Source: Ideonella_A sp963843805 (GTDB lineage: Bacteria > Pseudomonadota > Gammaproteobacteria > Burkholderiales > Burkholderiaceae_C). From it: 64,000 bases of DNA. Position 1 is the first letter of the stretch. The number at the start of each line of letters is the position of its first letter. Positions 54,391 through 64,000 of the stretch are shown piece after piece. The translations under genes and the position numbers were made by a program. The stretch lies in the NCBI GenBank assembly GCA_963843805.1, contig CAWJLY010000007.1, forward strand, positions 1 to 64,000. The letters are read 5' to 3'. The notes under the pieces were generated by a model. The model worked only from the letters and a program-made list of their open reading frames with translations. It was not told the origin of the DNA and searched no databases.

Positions 54391-56691
54391 ATGCGTTTCC
54401 AGCCGCCCCACTCCTTCGAGCCGCAGGCCCTGCGTCGCCAGCAGCCAGCCTCGGTTCGCCGCTGGCTCGCGTTGCTGCTGTCGGTCCTGCTGCTGACGCC
54501 GGTTAGCGCGGCGCTGGCCGGAGTCGTCAAGACCGAGCATGTGACCGCTGAACTGCTGGCCCGCAACCACGCGGTCCAGCCAGGCCAGTCGGTGCAGGTC
54601 GGGCTGCGTCTGCAGCACATTCCGCACTGGCACACCTATTGGCGCAACCCTGGCGACTCCGGGCTGCCGACGACCATCGAGTGGACCTTGCCTGCCGGCG
54701 CCACGATGGGAGCGATCGATTGGCCGGCGCCCAAGCGGCTGCCGATCGGACCACTGGTCAACTATGGTTATGAAGACGACTTGTTGCTGCCGATGCGTTT
54801 TACTGCGCCGGCCGACGCACAGCCCGGCAGCGTGCTCGAGCTGCGGGCCCAGGCGACATGGCTGGTCTGCCGCGACATCTGCATTCCTGAAAACGCCACG
54901 CTGAAACTGTCGCTGCCGGTTGCAGAGCCGGGTGCGGCACCGGGCAGCAGCGAATCCGCTGCGTTGTTCGACCGCGCGCTGGCGCAAAAGGCCATGCCGC
55001 TGCAAGGCTGGACCGCCACGCTGCAGCACAGTGGCGCCGAGATGCTGCTGCAGCTCGACCGTCAAGGCGGCAAGCAGGCTGCCGCTGCGCCGCTTCCTGC
55101 GATACACGTCTTCCCGTATGCCGAACAGCTGATCGAACCGGCGCAGCACGAGTTGTATTCGACGCCAACCGGTTACGCGGTGCGCCTGCGGGTTGCCGCC
55201 AACGCCTCGGTACCGCCCCGCTTCGACGCCATCGCGGTGCTGCAGTCTGCCAACGGCGAACCAACTCGGGCGATCTGGAACGGCCCTCATCCGAGTGTCG
55301 AGTTTTCGGCGCCGGTGCAAGCCGTTGCGGCGATCACGCTGCCGGTCGGAGCCGCCTTGCTGGCGGCTTCGAATGCGTCGGCGGCCGACCGCAGCAAACC
55401 GGCCGGGGCGCTGGCGACCGAGCAGCTGGCCGGCCAGGCACCGCTCGGCCTGCTCGCCGCGTTGCTGCTGGCATTGATCGGCGGCATGGTGCTCAATCTG
55501 ATGCCCTGCGTCTTTCCCGTCTTGTCGATCAAGTTGCTCAGCCTGTCGCAACATGACCCAAGCCGCAGCGCGCTGCGCACCCACGCCGCGGCCTACAGCG
55601 CTGGCGTGGTGGTCAGTTTCATTGCTTTGGCCGGCGCTTTGCTTGGGCTGCGTGCAGCCGGCAGCGCGGTCGGCTGGGGTTTTCAGCTGCAGGAGCCTGG
55701 CGTGGTCTTTGTACTTGCCTTGCTGTTCTTCGCGCTGGGGCTCAATCTGATGGGTGCATTCGAGTTCGGCAATCTGCTGCCGCAACGTCTGGCCCGATGG
55801 CGCGCCAGCCGGCCGGCGGCCGATGCCTTCGGCGCCGGCGTGCTGGCGGTGGTGGCGGCCAGCCCGTGCACGGCGCCGTTCATGGGTGCGGCGCTCGGTT
55901 TTGCGGTGACGCAGTCGACGACCACCGCGCTGGCAGTTTTTGCGGTGCTCGGCATCGGCATGGCACTCCCGTACGCGGCCCTCGTTGTGCTGCCCGGCTG
56001 GCGGTCGCGGCTGCCAAAGCCGGGGGCCTGGATGTTGCGGTTGAAGCAGTTGCTCGCCTTTCCGATGTTTGCCACCGTCGTCTGGCTGATCTGGGTGCTC
56101 GGCTTGCAGGCGGGGATAGACGGCGCGGCGAAGGCGCTGCTGGCGCTGGTCGGACTTGCATTTGCGGTCTGGGCGAGCGGCTCATTGCGCAAGGGGTCTG
56201 GCGTGTCACGCGCCGGCAACGCAATCGGCATGATGGCGCTCGCTGCGCTGCTGGTCTGGAGCTGGCCTGCAACGCTGTCGTCGTCAGGGCCCGGCGATCA
56301 CATCGCCGACACCCGCCGGATCGGCGATGGCAAGGCGACGATCTGGCAAACCTACAGCGACGACGCACTGCGGCGGCAACTGGCCGAAGGGCGACCGGTG
56401 TTTGTCGATTTCACCGCAGCCTGGTGTGTCAGTTGCCAGGTCAACAAGCAACTGGTGCTGAATACCCAAGGTGCGCAGCTTGCCTTCGCACGATCAGAGG
56501 TGGCGCTGATGCGTGCCGACTGGACCCGACGCGATGCCGATATCACCGAGGCATTGGCCCGGCTCGGTCGCAACGGGGTTCCGGTCTACGCCTTGCATCG
56601 CCCCGGCAAGGAGCCACTGCTGCTGCCCGAAATCCTGACCCTCGGCGTGTTGCGCGACGCGCTGTCGACTCTGCAACCGCGAGCACTTTGA
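54391..56691 (+). CDS. dsbD: DsbD-family protein-disulfide reductase
   Basis: 766 residues, one open frame. Moves electrons from cytoplasmic thioredoxin to periplasmic partners. Order: signal (WLALLLSVLLLTPVSAALA), N-terminal DsbD domain with Cys pair CRDICIPE (about residue 170), membrane domain with MPCVFPVLSIKLLSL and SPCTAPFMGAALGFA (the paired Cys of DsbD), and a C-terminal thioredoxin domain AAWCVSCQVNKQLVL. All redox Cys are present. The N-terminal domain is longer than in E. coli DsbD and resembles the ScsB/DsbD-like group. 40 bases upstream of a redoxin, so likely co-transcribed; the redoxin may be a client. Confidence 0.92.
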   Translation: MRFQPPHSFEPQALRRQQPASVRRWLALLLSVLLLTPVSAALAGVVKTEHVTAELLARNHAVQPGQSVQVGLRLQHIPHWHTYWRNPGDSGLPTTIEWTLPAGATMGAIDWPAPKRLPIGPLVNYGYEDDLLLPMRFTAPADAQPGSVLELRAQATWLVCRDICIPENATLKLSLPVAEPGAAPGSSESAALFDRALAQKAMPLQGWTATLQHSGAEMLLQLDRQGGKQAAAAPLPAIHVFPYAEQLIEPAQHELYSTPTGYAVRLRVAANASVPPRFDAIAVLQSANGEPTRAIWNGPHPSVEFSAPVQAVAAITLPVGAALLAASNASAADRSKPAGALATEQLAGQAPLGLLAALLLALIGGMVLNLMPCVFPVLSIKLLSLSQHDPSRSALRTHAAAYSAGVVVSFIALAGALLGLRAAGSAVGWGFQLQEPGVVFVLALLFFALGLNLMGAFEFGNLLPQRLARWRASRPAADAFGAGVLAVVAASPCTAPFMGAALGFAVTQSTTTALAVFAVLGIGMALPYAALVVLPGWRSRLPKPGAWMLRLKQLLAFPMFATVVWLIWVLGLQAGIDGAAKALLALVGLAFAVWASGSLRKGSGVSRAGNAIGMMALAALLVWSWPATLSSSGPGDHIADTRRIGDGKATIWQTYSDDALRRQLAEGRPVFVDFTAAWCVSCQVNKQLVLNTQGAQLAFARSEVALMRADWTRRDADITEALARLGRNGVPVYALHRPGKEPLLLPEILTLGVLRDALSTLQPRAL

Positions 56692-56731
56692 GCGCTTCGT
56701 TTCGCCCCAGCCAATCAACCAGGAGTCCACC

Positions 56732-57373
56732 ATGCGTTTTTCATCGAGCTCACACCTGATCGCCGCCAGCACCATCGCCGCAACGGTTTTACTGATGCCG
56801 ATGTGGTCGTCGACTGCCGTCGCGGCAACGATTGGTGAAGCAGCACCCGCCTTCGAATTGAAGGACACCCACGGCAAGTTGGTCAAGCTGACCGACTTCA
56901 AGGGCCGACATGTTGTTCTGGAGTGGACCAATCCAGGCTGCCCGTTCGTGCAAAAACACTACGGGGCGCAGAACATGCAGGCGCTGCAGAAGGAATACAC
57001 GGCCAAGGACGTGGTCTGGTTGAGCATCAATTCAACGGCCAAAGGCGCTGGCGACTATCTGCAGCCGAGCGCGCTCGACACCAAGCTGATCAAGGAATGG
57101 GGCGCGGCACCGACCAGGGTGCTGATGGACGAATCCGGTACTGCCGGGCGTGCCTACGGCGCCAAGACCACCCCACACCTGTATGTGATCGACCCGGCGG
57201 GCAAACTGGTGTTTGCCGGTGGCATCGACGACAAGCGCACCGCCAACCCGGCCGACATCAAGATCGCGAAAAATTTCGTCAAGGCAGCTCTGGGCGAATC
57301 GATGGCCGGCAAACCGGTCAGCACGCCGACCGCAATTCCGTACGGTTGCAGCGTCAAGTACGAAGCGGGTTGA
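56732..57373 (+). CDS. Periplasmic redoxin (AhpC/TSA-like)
   Basis: 213 residues. Signal peptide (AASTIAATVLLMPMWSSTAVA) then a redoxin fold: FELKDTHGKLVKLTDFKGRHVVLEWTNPGCPFVQKHY, where the single Cys in NPGCPF is the likely peroxidatic or redox residue, and KTTPHLYVIDPAGKLVFAGGIDD. The usual CxxC is absent. Downstream of the DsbD-like gene, which could reduce it. The clean frame suggests good local sequence. Confidence 0.88.
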   Translation: MRFSSSSHLIAASTIAATVLLMPMWSSTAVAATIGEAAPAFELKDTHGKLVKLTDFKGRHVVLEWTNPGCPFVQKHYGAQNMQALQKEYTAKDVVWLSINSTAKGAGDYLQPSALDTKLIKEWGAAPTRVLMDESGTAGRAYGAKTTPHLYVIDPAGKLVFAGGIDDKRTANPADIKIAKNFVKAALGESMAGKPVSTPTAIPYGCSVKYEAG

Positions 57374-57461
57374 GCGGACCAGCGACGCCGGCAGAATGGC
57401 GCCGTGGCCGCTGGCATGGCCGGGGGATAATCGAAATCTTCCGTTCGAGCCTGCTGCCACC

Positions 57462-58988
57462 ATGACCACCATCATCCGCCAAGACGATCTCGTCGAATCG
57501 ATTGCTGCTGCGCTGCAGTACATCAGCTACTACCATCCGACCGACTACATCGCCCACCTGGCACAGGCCTATGCGCTGGAGCAGAGCCCGGCGGCCAAGG
57601 ACGCCATCGCGCAGATCCTGACCAATTCGAAGATGTGTGCCGAGGGGCGCCGGCCGATCTGCCAGGATACCGGCATCGTCAACGTCTTCATTGAAGTCGG
57701 CATGGATGTGCGGCTCGAAGGCTTCGCCGGCAGCCTCGAAGATGCGATCAACGAAGGCGTTCGCCGCGCTTACCTGAACCCGGACAACCCGTTGCGCGGA
57801 TCGATCGTTGCCGATCCGCAGTTCGAGCGCAAGAACACCAACGACAATTCGCCTGCGGTGATCCACATGAAGCTGGTGCCGGGCAACAAGGTCGACGTGC
57901 AGGTGGCGGCCAAGGGCGGCGGCAGCGAGAACAAGAGCAAGTTCGTGATGCTCAACCCGAGCGACAGCGTGGTCGACTGGATCCTGAAGACGGTGCCGAC
58001 AATGGGCGCCGGCTGGTGCCCGCCGGGCATGCTCGGCATCGGTATCGGCGGCACCGCCGAGAAGGCGATGTTGATGGCCAAGGAGGCGCTGATGGAGCCG
58101 ATCGACATGCACGAGCTGAAGCAGCGTGGCCCGCAGAACAAGACCGAGGCGTTGCGCATCGAGCTGTGCGAGAAGATCAATGCGCTGGGCATCGGCGCGC
58201 AGGGTCTGGGCGGCCTGACGACCGTGCTGGATGTCAAGATTTCGATGTATCCGACCCATGCTGCAAGCAAGCCGGTGGCGCTGATTCCGAACTGTGCGGC
58301 GACCCGTCATGCCCATTTCGTGCTCGACGGATCGGGGCCGGCCTATCTCGATCCACCGAGCCTTGACCTGTGGCCCGATGTCAACTGGGCACCCGACTAC
58401 AACAAGTCGAAGAAGGTCGATCTCAACCAGCTGACGCGCGAGCAGGTCGCCGCCTGGAAACCTGGCGACACGCTGCTGCTGTCCGGCAAGATGCTGACCG
58501 GCCGCGACGCCGCGCACAAGCGGATACAGGACATGCTGGCCAAGGGCGAACCCTTGCCGGTGGACTTCACCAATCGCGTCATCTACTACGTCGGACCGGT
58601 CGATCCGGTTCGCGACGAAGCAGTAGGCCCGGCCGGCCCGACCACGGCAACGCGGATGGACAAGTTCACCGAGATGATGCTGGCGCAGACCGGCCTGATC
58701 GGCATGATCGGCAAGGCTGAACGCGGCCCCGCCGGGGTCGATGCGATCCGCAAGCACAAGAGCGCCTACCTGATGGCGGTCGGCGGCGCCGCCTACCTGG
58801 TGTCAAAGGCCATCAAGCATGCCCGCGTGCTTGCTTTCGCCGATCTCGGCATGGAGGCAATCTACGAATTCGACGTCCAGGACATGCCGGTCACGGTCGC
58901 CGTCGATTCAACCGGCACGTCGGTGCACGAGACCGGGCCGAAAGAGTGGCAGGCGAAGATCGGCAAGATCCCGGTGGTCGTTGCCTAG
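57462..58988 (+). CDS. fumA: Fumarate hydratase, class I (iron-sulfur)
   Basis: 508 residues, intact. Interconverts fumarate and malate in the TCA cycle. Cluster Cys in RRPICQDTGIVNVFIEVG, a second in IPNCAATRHAHFVLDG, and catalytic-region GAGWCPPGMLGIGIGGTAEKAML. ATG 57462 opens MTTIIRQDDLVESIAAALQY, the true N-terminus; the frame extends upstream but overlaps the redoxin end. Single-chain class I type common in betaproteobacteria. Oxygen-sensitive 4Fe-4S enzyme. Confidence 0.95.
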   Translation: MTTIIRQDDLVESIAAALQYISYYHPTDYIAHLAQAYALEQSPAAKDAIAQILTNSKMCAEGRRPICQDTGIVNVFIEVGMDVRLEGFAGSLEDAINEGVRRAYLNPDNPLRGSIVADPQFERKNTNDNSPAVIHMKLVPGNKVDVQVAAKGGGSENKSKFVMLNPSDSVVDWILKTVPTMGAGWCPPGMLGIGIGGTAEKAMLMAKEALMEPIDMHELKQRGPQNKTEALRIELCEKINALGIGAQGLGGLTTVLDVKISMYPTHAASKPVALIPNCAATRHAHFVLDGSGPAYLDPPSLDLWPDVNWAPDYNKSKKVDLNQLTREQVAAWKPGDTLLLSGKMLTGRDAAHKRIQDMLAKGEPLPVDFTNRVIYYVGPVDPVRDEAVGPAGPTTATRMDKFTEMMLAQTGLIGMIGKAERGPAGVDAIRKHKSAYLMAVGGAAYLVSKAIKHARVLAFADLGMEAIYEFDVQDMPVTVAVDSTGTSVHETGPKEWQAKIGKIPVVVA

Positions 58989-59103
58989 TGCAGTGTTCGA
59001 CGCTGAACGCGACATAAAACCGCGTCTTTGCCGCCGAGGCTGTCGTTGCACATCCTCGCGATGTACACGTCGACCGAACACCGCTTGAGACCCTATTCGC
59101 GCA

Positions 59104-61183
59104 CTATCGTCCCGTCAGTTCTGCCGCTAGCGCAGCAGCGCCATACACTTTAGTCAGCGCCTCGACAATGCCACGGCCATCAACCGCGATCGCGCGCGCC
59201 TTGTGATCCGTGTAATCGAAGCGTCCGCCCAGCTTTTCCAGATTGCCGTCAAAAATCAGTCCCACGAGCTCACCGTTTCGATCGACCACGGGCGAGCCGG
59301 AATTTCCACCGATGATGTCGAGCGTGGACACAAAATTGAGCGGGGTGGCCAAGTCGAGATCGCGCTGCTTCTCCAGCCACCCAGTCGGCAAGTCAAACGG
59401 TGGCTTCCCGCCGAATGCGAAACTACGGGCGTAAAGGCCCGCATAGTTGGTCTGGAAAGGCACCAGAACGCCATCGGCGTCATAACCGCTGACCTTGCCA
59501 TAGCTCAATCGCAGCGAGGAAGTGGCGTCCGGGTAGGCGTCCGTTCCGTACAACCCAAAACGAATCTTCTCCAGTTCGTCACCCGCCCTCAGCGTCGGCG
59601 TCTCGACTTCGACGTCGTAGGTCTTCTCAAGTTTCCGGCGCATTGGATAGACGTCTCGGGCGAGCACGATCAGCGGATCGGTCGACACCATCACCGCGGC
59701 CAAGCCGCCATCAATCAGCTTCCTGCGCTGCGCTACCTGATCAAGTTGCGAGCCCTCTACTGCTTCCTGCGCCGCGGCGAGCGGAGTCTTGTTGCCGAGC
59801 AGGCTACGCACGAAGGGATCGTTACTTGCCTAGAAGATCCATGGCCTCCTGCCAAAGACCAGCGATCCGCGCGATCTCGAGATCCTTGTAGTACGGGTCG
59901 TCCGCCAAGAGCCGGTGCACGATCCGTGGGATCTTCGACGCTCGGTAGGCCGGTAGGCGATCGGCTTCGGGCAACTTGCTTTCATTGGCCAGTTCGACAA
60001 TCTCGCCGCCCACTCCAAACAATGTCTTAAAGCCGTATCCAACCACCCATCGACGTTGGAATTCGCGTGCCTGTTGCCCGGTAGCCAGCTCGATCATCTT
60101 CCAGGGATCGAGATGGTCCGCCGGCGCAACAATTGACTTTCGCAAGCGCGCCTCTTCGTCCGCCTTCGCCGCTATCAATTCTGGCGCATTCAGCGCCTTG
60201 TACTCCCCCGTCATCGCCTTCAGCCAGTTTTCCACGCCGAAGAGGTGGTCGGCCGCGCGCCGTGCGGATTCTGCTGACCTTTCCGAATACGCCTGCAGGA
60301 CCTGGCGCCCCCTGCTCGCACTCGCAAGCATCAGCGGGTAAACAATGTCACGGTTGAAGACAAGCTGCGCCAACGTGAGCAGCCGATCCGTGGTTCCCGG
60401 ATGTCCGGCCGCGAATACCAGATCGCCGTCCTTGAGCCCGGTCTTCGCCCACTTGAGGAAATGCCCCGGCTTGATCGCCACGCCATTCTCGTACACGCGC
60501 ATCAGCGAAAAATCGAGATCGAAACGAGGAAAGACGAAGTTGTCAGGGTCTCCGCCAAAGGCCCCAAGGCGCTGTTCAGGCGCGAAGACAAGGCGGATGT
60601 CGTTCCAGACTTTGTAGTGATAGAGGTGAAAGACCGCACCTCGGTAGAGCGTCACAACTTCACACCGCAATCCGGACTTTTTCGTGCATTCGTTCTCGAC
60701 GTCCGCAATCGCAACGTTTCGCTCGGTCGAAGCTTGCGCATCGTCCTTGGATTTGACTCTCGCGCGTACTCTTTCGGTCACATCCACAGTAGCTTCAAGC
60801 CGCCGCAGTTCCAGGCCAGGGCACACACGCTCCTCAGCCCGGGTTTGTGCATGAAAGCCGTTCTTGACGACATCGTCAGTTTCGGTGGAAAGCGCCTGCA
60901 AGCAGCCCATTGCGACGTGATGATTCGTCAATACGAGCCCATCGGCGGAAACGAACGAACCCGAAGCGCCCCCGATGCGGACCGCGGACAGACGAAGCGC
61001 AGCCAGCCATTCGACGCTCGGTGTGAAACCGTATCGGGACTGCAGCGTTTTCAAAGGAGGGCTGTCGAATGTCCAGACCCCCTCGTCCGCGCGGACAGCC
61101 CCGGCTGCGGCCAATGCCAAACCGAATGCGTAAAAGGCTGCGACCAGTCGTCGACGAGAAGTCGGCAAGAGACATGATTTCAT
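59104..61183 (-). CDS. S46-family dipeptidyl peptidase, one frame break
   Basis: About 690 residues. Periplasmic serine peptidase that takes dipeptides from peptide N-termini (DPP7/DPP11 family). Signal LVAAFYAFGLALAAAGAVRA, catalytic His in LVLTNHHVAMGCLQAL, nucleophile in DIIGGNSGSPVVDRNGELVGLIFDGN. The frame is broken once, at 59824/59825: reading LLGK then NDPFVRSLLGNKTPLAAA needs one base less (AAG or AAT codon). Otherwise complete. ATG 61183 after AAGGA. Could be a true strain-specific split, but one extra base explains it. Confidence 0.88.
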
Positions 61184-61309
61184 GATGGTCCTTCGAGGGC
61201 ACTCTCGCGATCGGGACACAGTACCGATCGCAACAATACACCGCTCTGCGGGCGGTTCCATCCAATGAATTTACAGACTCTGGTACGTCGGCGGTCGCAT
61301 CAAAGCGAA

Positions 61310-61327
61310 GGGCACCCGAAGGTGCCC
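61310..61327 (-). terminator. Terminator hairpin downstream of livK
   Basis: GGGCACC-CGAA-GGTGCCC forms a 7-bp stem with a stable tetraloop, 51 bases after the livK stop. The following T-run is weak (TCGCTTTG on the minus strand). It may also shield the divergent promoter of the peptidase. Confidence 0.65.
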
Positions 61328-61377
61328 CGTTTGTCAGCGTGATCCTGCAGGATCACCTGCAGGAGTTCATGACTTGA

Positions 61378-62520
61378 TCAGCGAACCACGGCGATCTGTT
61401 CGCGCTTGCCATCCTTGTAGGTGAACAAGGTCAGCGCGCCATTCTTGATGTCGCCCTTCTCGTCGAACGTGATGTTGCCGGTGACGCCCTTGTAGTCCTT
61501 GGTCTTGGCCAGGACCGGCAGATATTTTGCCGGCTCGGCCGATCCGGCCTTGACCATCGCTGCGACCATCAGGTTGAGAGCGTCATAGACGTAAGGCGCA
61601 TATATCTGCACGTCGGCACCGAACTTGGCCTTGAAATCGGCCTTGAACTTGTCGAGTGCAGGTTTTTCCTTGCCTTCGACACCACCAGCTTCGGCGCAAA
61701 CCACCTGGCCGTCATCCATCGCACCGGCTGCCAGTTTGGGCAGCTCTCCCGAGCAGATGCCGTCGCCGCCCATGAACTTGGCTTTGACGCCGAGCTGCTT
61801 CATCTGGCGCAGCATCGGGCCGGCAACCGCGTCCATGCCACCGAAGAAGACCACATCGGGCTTCTTCGACTTGATGGCGGTCAGGATGGCGGTGAAATCG
61901 GTTGCCTTGTCGGTCGTGAACTGCGAGTCGACCACCTTGCCGCCGGCCGCCTTCACGGCCTTGGAGAATTCTTCGGCAACGCCCTGGCCATAAGCCGTGC
62001 GGTCGTCGACGACGGCGACCGATTTGCCTTTCAGATCCTTGACAGCGTAGCGGCCAAGTGTGCCGCCGAGGTGAACGTCATCGGCCACCACGCGAAACGT
62101 CGTCTTGTAGCCGTTGCGGGTGAATTTCGGGTTGGTCGCTGACGGTGAAATTTGCGGGATGCCGGCATCGCTGTAGATCTTCGAGGCCGGAATCGAGGTG
62201 CCCGAGTTCAGGTGACCGACGACGCCATTGACTTTGGAATCGACCAGCTTCTGCGCCGCAGCGGTGCCCTGTTTCGGGTCACCTGCATCATCTTCGGCCA
62301 GCAATTCGAACTTTGCTTTCTTGCCACCGATCATCACGCCCTTGGCGTTGAGTTCGTCGATCGCCATGCGGGCGCCGTTTTCGTTGTCCTTGCCCAGGTG
62401 GGCGATTGCGCCGCTGGTCGGAGCGACGTGGCCGATCTTGACGACCATGTCCTGTGCCGATGCGCCAGCGGCAACCATCGCGAATACCGCACCCATCATC
62501 ACATTGAATCTGACTTGCAT
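61378..62520 (-). CDS. livK: Branched-chain amino acid ABC transporter binding protein
   Basis: 380 residues, intact. Signal (MMGAVFAMVAAGASAQD) and the Leu/Ile/Val-binding fold: VVKIGHVAPTSGAIAHLGKDNENGARMAIDELNAKG, VNGVVGHLNSGTSIPASKIYSDAGIPQISPSATNPKFTR and DAVAGPMLRQMKQLG. Start 62520 after GGAGG. No permease or ATPase genes are adjacent; such orphan binding proteins are common in betaproteobacteria. Substrate could be Leu-type amino acids or an aromatic acid. Confidence 0.92.
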   Translation of the reverse strand: MQVRFNVMMGAVFAMVAAGASAQDMVVKIGHVAPTSGAIAHLGKDNENGARMAIDELNAKGVMIGGKKAKFELLAEDDAGDPKQGTAAAQKLVDSKVNGVVGHLNSGTSIPASKIYSDAGIPQISPSATNPKFTRNGYKTTFRVVADDVHLGGTLGRYAVKDLKGKSVAVVDDRTAYGQGVAEEFSKAVKAAGGKVVDSQFTTDKATDFTAILTAIKSKKPDVVFFGGMDAVAGPMLRQMKQLGVKAKFMGGDGICSGELPKLAAGAMDDGQVVCAEAGGVEGKEKPALDKFKADFKAKFGADVQIYAPYVYDALNLMVAAMVKAGSAEPAKYLPVLAKTKDYKGVTGNITFDEKGDIKNGALTLFTYKDGKREQIAVVR

Positions 62521-62699
62521 GCAAACCTCCAGAGCGTGAATAAACAAGATGTTGAAAGAACGTTGGAACGCATCAGCGCCCCAAGGAGCGGCAATTTAAC
62601 CCAGTTTCGGAGCACCACAACCTCGGTATTCCCCAGGGTGCCATGTCGAATCCAGCTCGAACGGATTCAGCCATCGCTACCCCTGAAAGCCCAACGCGC
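62521..62699. other. Intergenic, no gene
   Basis: Between livK and the conserved hypothetical gene. It contains the livK ribosome site and presumably its promoter. No tRNA or other RNA gene could be folded here. Confidence 0.5.
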
Positions 62700-63095
62700 C
62701 TAAGGCACATTTCGATGACGCGAGCTTTGCTGGGCGAGGGCCCGGGCCATTCCATCACGCAAGGTCGATGCCAGCTCACGGCGTGTTTCCTCGATGACGC
62801 GCGAGATCGCTTGCTGCAGCACCGGCTCGAGCGCCGCATGAATACGGGCGTCCAGCACCCGATCGATGTGCGCCTGCAAATCGGCGGCGATCGATTGCGC
62901 CAACAACGACGCGTCAGCGGACACCGGCTCGGCCGAGTCAGCAGTTGGCAAGTCGATGGATTTTTGCAGCGGCTCGGCGGACGCCGGCTCGCCAGCCGGC
63001 GTGGCCGACGGCATCGACAGCCCGCGACCATTTGCGCCCGGCGCAATGACCTCGGTCAGGGTGGGTACTCGTTCGGGTGGGATCAGGCGACTCAT
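62700..63095 (-). CDS. Conserved hypothetical next to holC
   Basis: 131 residues from ATG 63095 (GGAG 7 bases upstream). Starts MSRLIPPERVPTLTEVIA; a Pro/Ala-rich linker follows, then a helical part LQAHIDRVLDARIHAALEPVLQQAISRVIEETRREL that could form a coiled coil. A short protein of this type commonly sits between holC and valS in betaproteobacteria. Function unknown. Confidence 0.7.
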   Translation of the reverse strand: MSRLIPPERVPTLTEVIAPGANGRGLSMPSATPAGEPASAEPLQKSIDLPTADSAEPVSADASLLAQSIAADLQAHIDRVLDARIHAALEPVLQQAISRVIEETRRELASTLRDGMARALAQQSSRHRNVP

Positions 63096-63171
63096 CAACA
63101 AGCTCCGAAGAGCCTCCTCTTCAACAAGCGATCAGCATGATGCGATGGCCTTGTGAGCGACGCACAAGATT

Positions 63172-63603
63172 TCATGCCGGGACCTCGTGGCGGGAGATCG
63201 CATAGCCGCGGTTGGCGTAGTGGCGCCAGCGCAGGCGGCCAGCCTCGCGGTCAACGGCCCCGGTGCTGACGATTTCGATCAGCCGATCGAAGCTGCCGAA
63301 ACCGTCTGCCGCCTGCTCGCCCAAATTGAGCAGAACCGGCAAATGCGCGCCCTCCTCCGCGCGGTCGACCAGCCAGACCGGCGTCGCCCGCAGGTGGACG
63401 GCTACCGCGGCCGCCTTCGTGACCCGGATGTGCGCAACAAAATCGGTATCGCCGAATGTCCACAACAAGCGGTCGAAGTCGTCGAGGGTTGCGGCCGGGG
63501 CAGTCACTGCCACGCCAACGCCCTGGCGTACGGCCTTGCGCAGCAGTCGGCAGCCATACCCCAGGCGATCAGCGACGTTGAAATGAAATTCGACCTCGGT
63601 CAT
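63172..63603 (-). CDS. holC: DNA polymerase III subunit chi
   Basis: 143 residues, intact. Chi links the clamp loader to SSB. Typical N-terminus MTEVEFHFNVADRLGYGCRLLRKAV, then LDDFDRLLWTFGDTDFVAHIR and a closing region RLRWRHYANRGYAISRHEV. Follows pepA by 16 bases on the same strand, the standard pepA-holC order. Confidence 0.93.
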   Translation of the reverse strand: MTEVEFHFNVADRLGYGCRLLRKAVRQGVGVAVTAPAATLDDFDRLLWTFGDTDFVAHIRVTKAAAVAVHLRATPVWLVDRAEEGAHLPVLLNLGEQAADGFGSFDRLIEIVSTGAVDREAGRLRWRHYANRGYAISRHEVPA

Positions 63604-63619
63604 GCACCGCTTGCCGCGC

Positions 63620-64000
63620 TCAGCGCACCTGCGAGAGCACGAAATGAGTCAGCAGCGGTACGGGCCGACCGGTTGCGCCTTTGCCGGCACCGGATTTCCA
63701 GGCGGTACCGGCAATATCGAGATGGGCCCAGCGGTATTTGGCAGTGAAGCGGGCCAGAAAACGCGCCGCGGTGATCGCGCCACCGGCGCGCCCGCCGACA
63801 TTGGCAACATCGGCGAAATTGCTCTTCAGCGCCTCGTCGTATTCTTCGTCCAGCGGCATCCGCCAGCACGGGTCGAGCGCTTCCGCACTGGCCGAGCGCA
63901 TCGCATCGGCAAGCTCGTCGTCGGCAGTGAACAAGCCGCTGTGATGGTGGCCGAGGGCAATCACGCAGGCCCCGGTGAGCGTGGCGATATCGACCACAAC
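63620..64000 (-). CDS. pepA: Leucyl aminopeptidase, C-terminal part (leaves window)
   Basis: The last 125 or so residues of an M17 aminopeptidase. VDIATLTGACVIALGHHHSGLF, NVGGRAGGAITAARFL and WAHLDIAGTAWKSGAGKGATGRPVPLL are diagnostic M17 C-terminal blocks. The metal-binding NTDAEGR region lies beyond the window edge. In some bacteria PepA also binds DNA in site-specific recombination and regulation. Confidence 0.95.
   Translation of the reverse strand, partial: VVVDIATLTGACVIALGHHHSGLFTADDELADAMRSASAEALDPCWRMPLDEEYDEALKSNFADVANVGGRAGGAITAARFLARFTAKYRWAHLDIAGTAWKSGAGKGATGRPVPLLTHFVLSQVR

Noticed and set aside
62560..62660. tRNA between livK and the next gene
   Set aside because: No cloverleaf with matching acceptor and T-arm could be formed.

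Overview
The window reads as about 64 kb from a GC-rich betaproteobacterium, probably of the order Burkholderiales. Pointers are the phaCAB polyhydroxybutyrate operon, the map-glnD pair, a small Trp-rich protein family next to pgeF, a class I fumarase, the pepA-holC order, and the six-gene Mrp antiporter operon with A and B fused. No rRNA, CRISPR array or DDE transposase was seen. There is one tRNA.

Layout. 1-20.1 kb is accessory DNA ending at a tRNA-Leu(UAA) with a P4-type integrase beside it. From left to right it carries a partial lipoprotein, a group II intron with a broken maturase, a MntA-HepT type toxin-antitoxin pair, a large hairpin, a nucleoside permease-like lipoprotein, two EamA transporters, a membrane protein, a serine hydrolase divergent from a LysR regulator, then a 5 kb cargo segment bracketed by two copies of a multi-hairpin repeat. 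That cargo holds one long, frame-broken gene that looks like a nuclease-STAND type defence NTPase. Two tyrosine recombinases follow. 20.3-30.5 kb holds a PHB-depolymerase-like esterase, a truncated-looking type III PKS cluster (PKS, methyltransferase, FAD enzyme, ACP, ketosynthase), a 3'-truncated esterase, and a small catabolic locus (Ldh2 dehydrogenase, orphan TRAP binding protein, FadR-type regulator). 30.7-64 kb is core genome: purL, map, glnD, selU, phaB-phaA-phaC, pgeF, cytochrome c, acs, DUF2062, mrpABCDEFG, a DsbD-like reductase with a redoxin, fumarase, an S46 peptidase, a LivK-type binding protein, holC and the 3' end of pepA.

Sequence quality. Many core genes that must work in the cell (purL, glnD, map, acs, phaA, phaC, mrp) are interrupted by single-base frame breaks. 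Most follow one rule: the extra base sits at a codon boundary, and either neighbouring base would complete the same amino acid, as if two synonymous wobble alleles had both been written out. I therefore annotate these loci as whole genes and treat most breaks as a mixed-strain consensus effect, not as gene decay. The breaks are patchy: 7.0-12 kb and 54-63 kb are nearly free of them.

Most interesting parts: the nuclease-NTPase gene at 12.5-16.4 kb with its flanking structured repeats, the wobble-phase frame breaks, the fused junction at 26.39 kb, and the 10-bp spaced TGAGAC repeats between integrase and tRNA.
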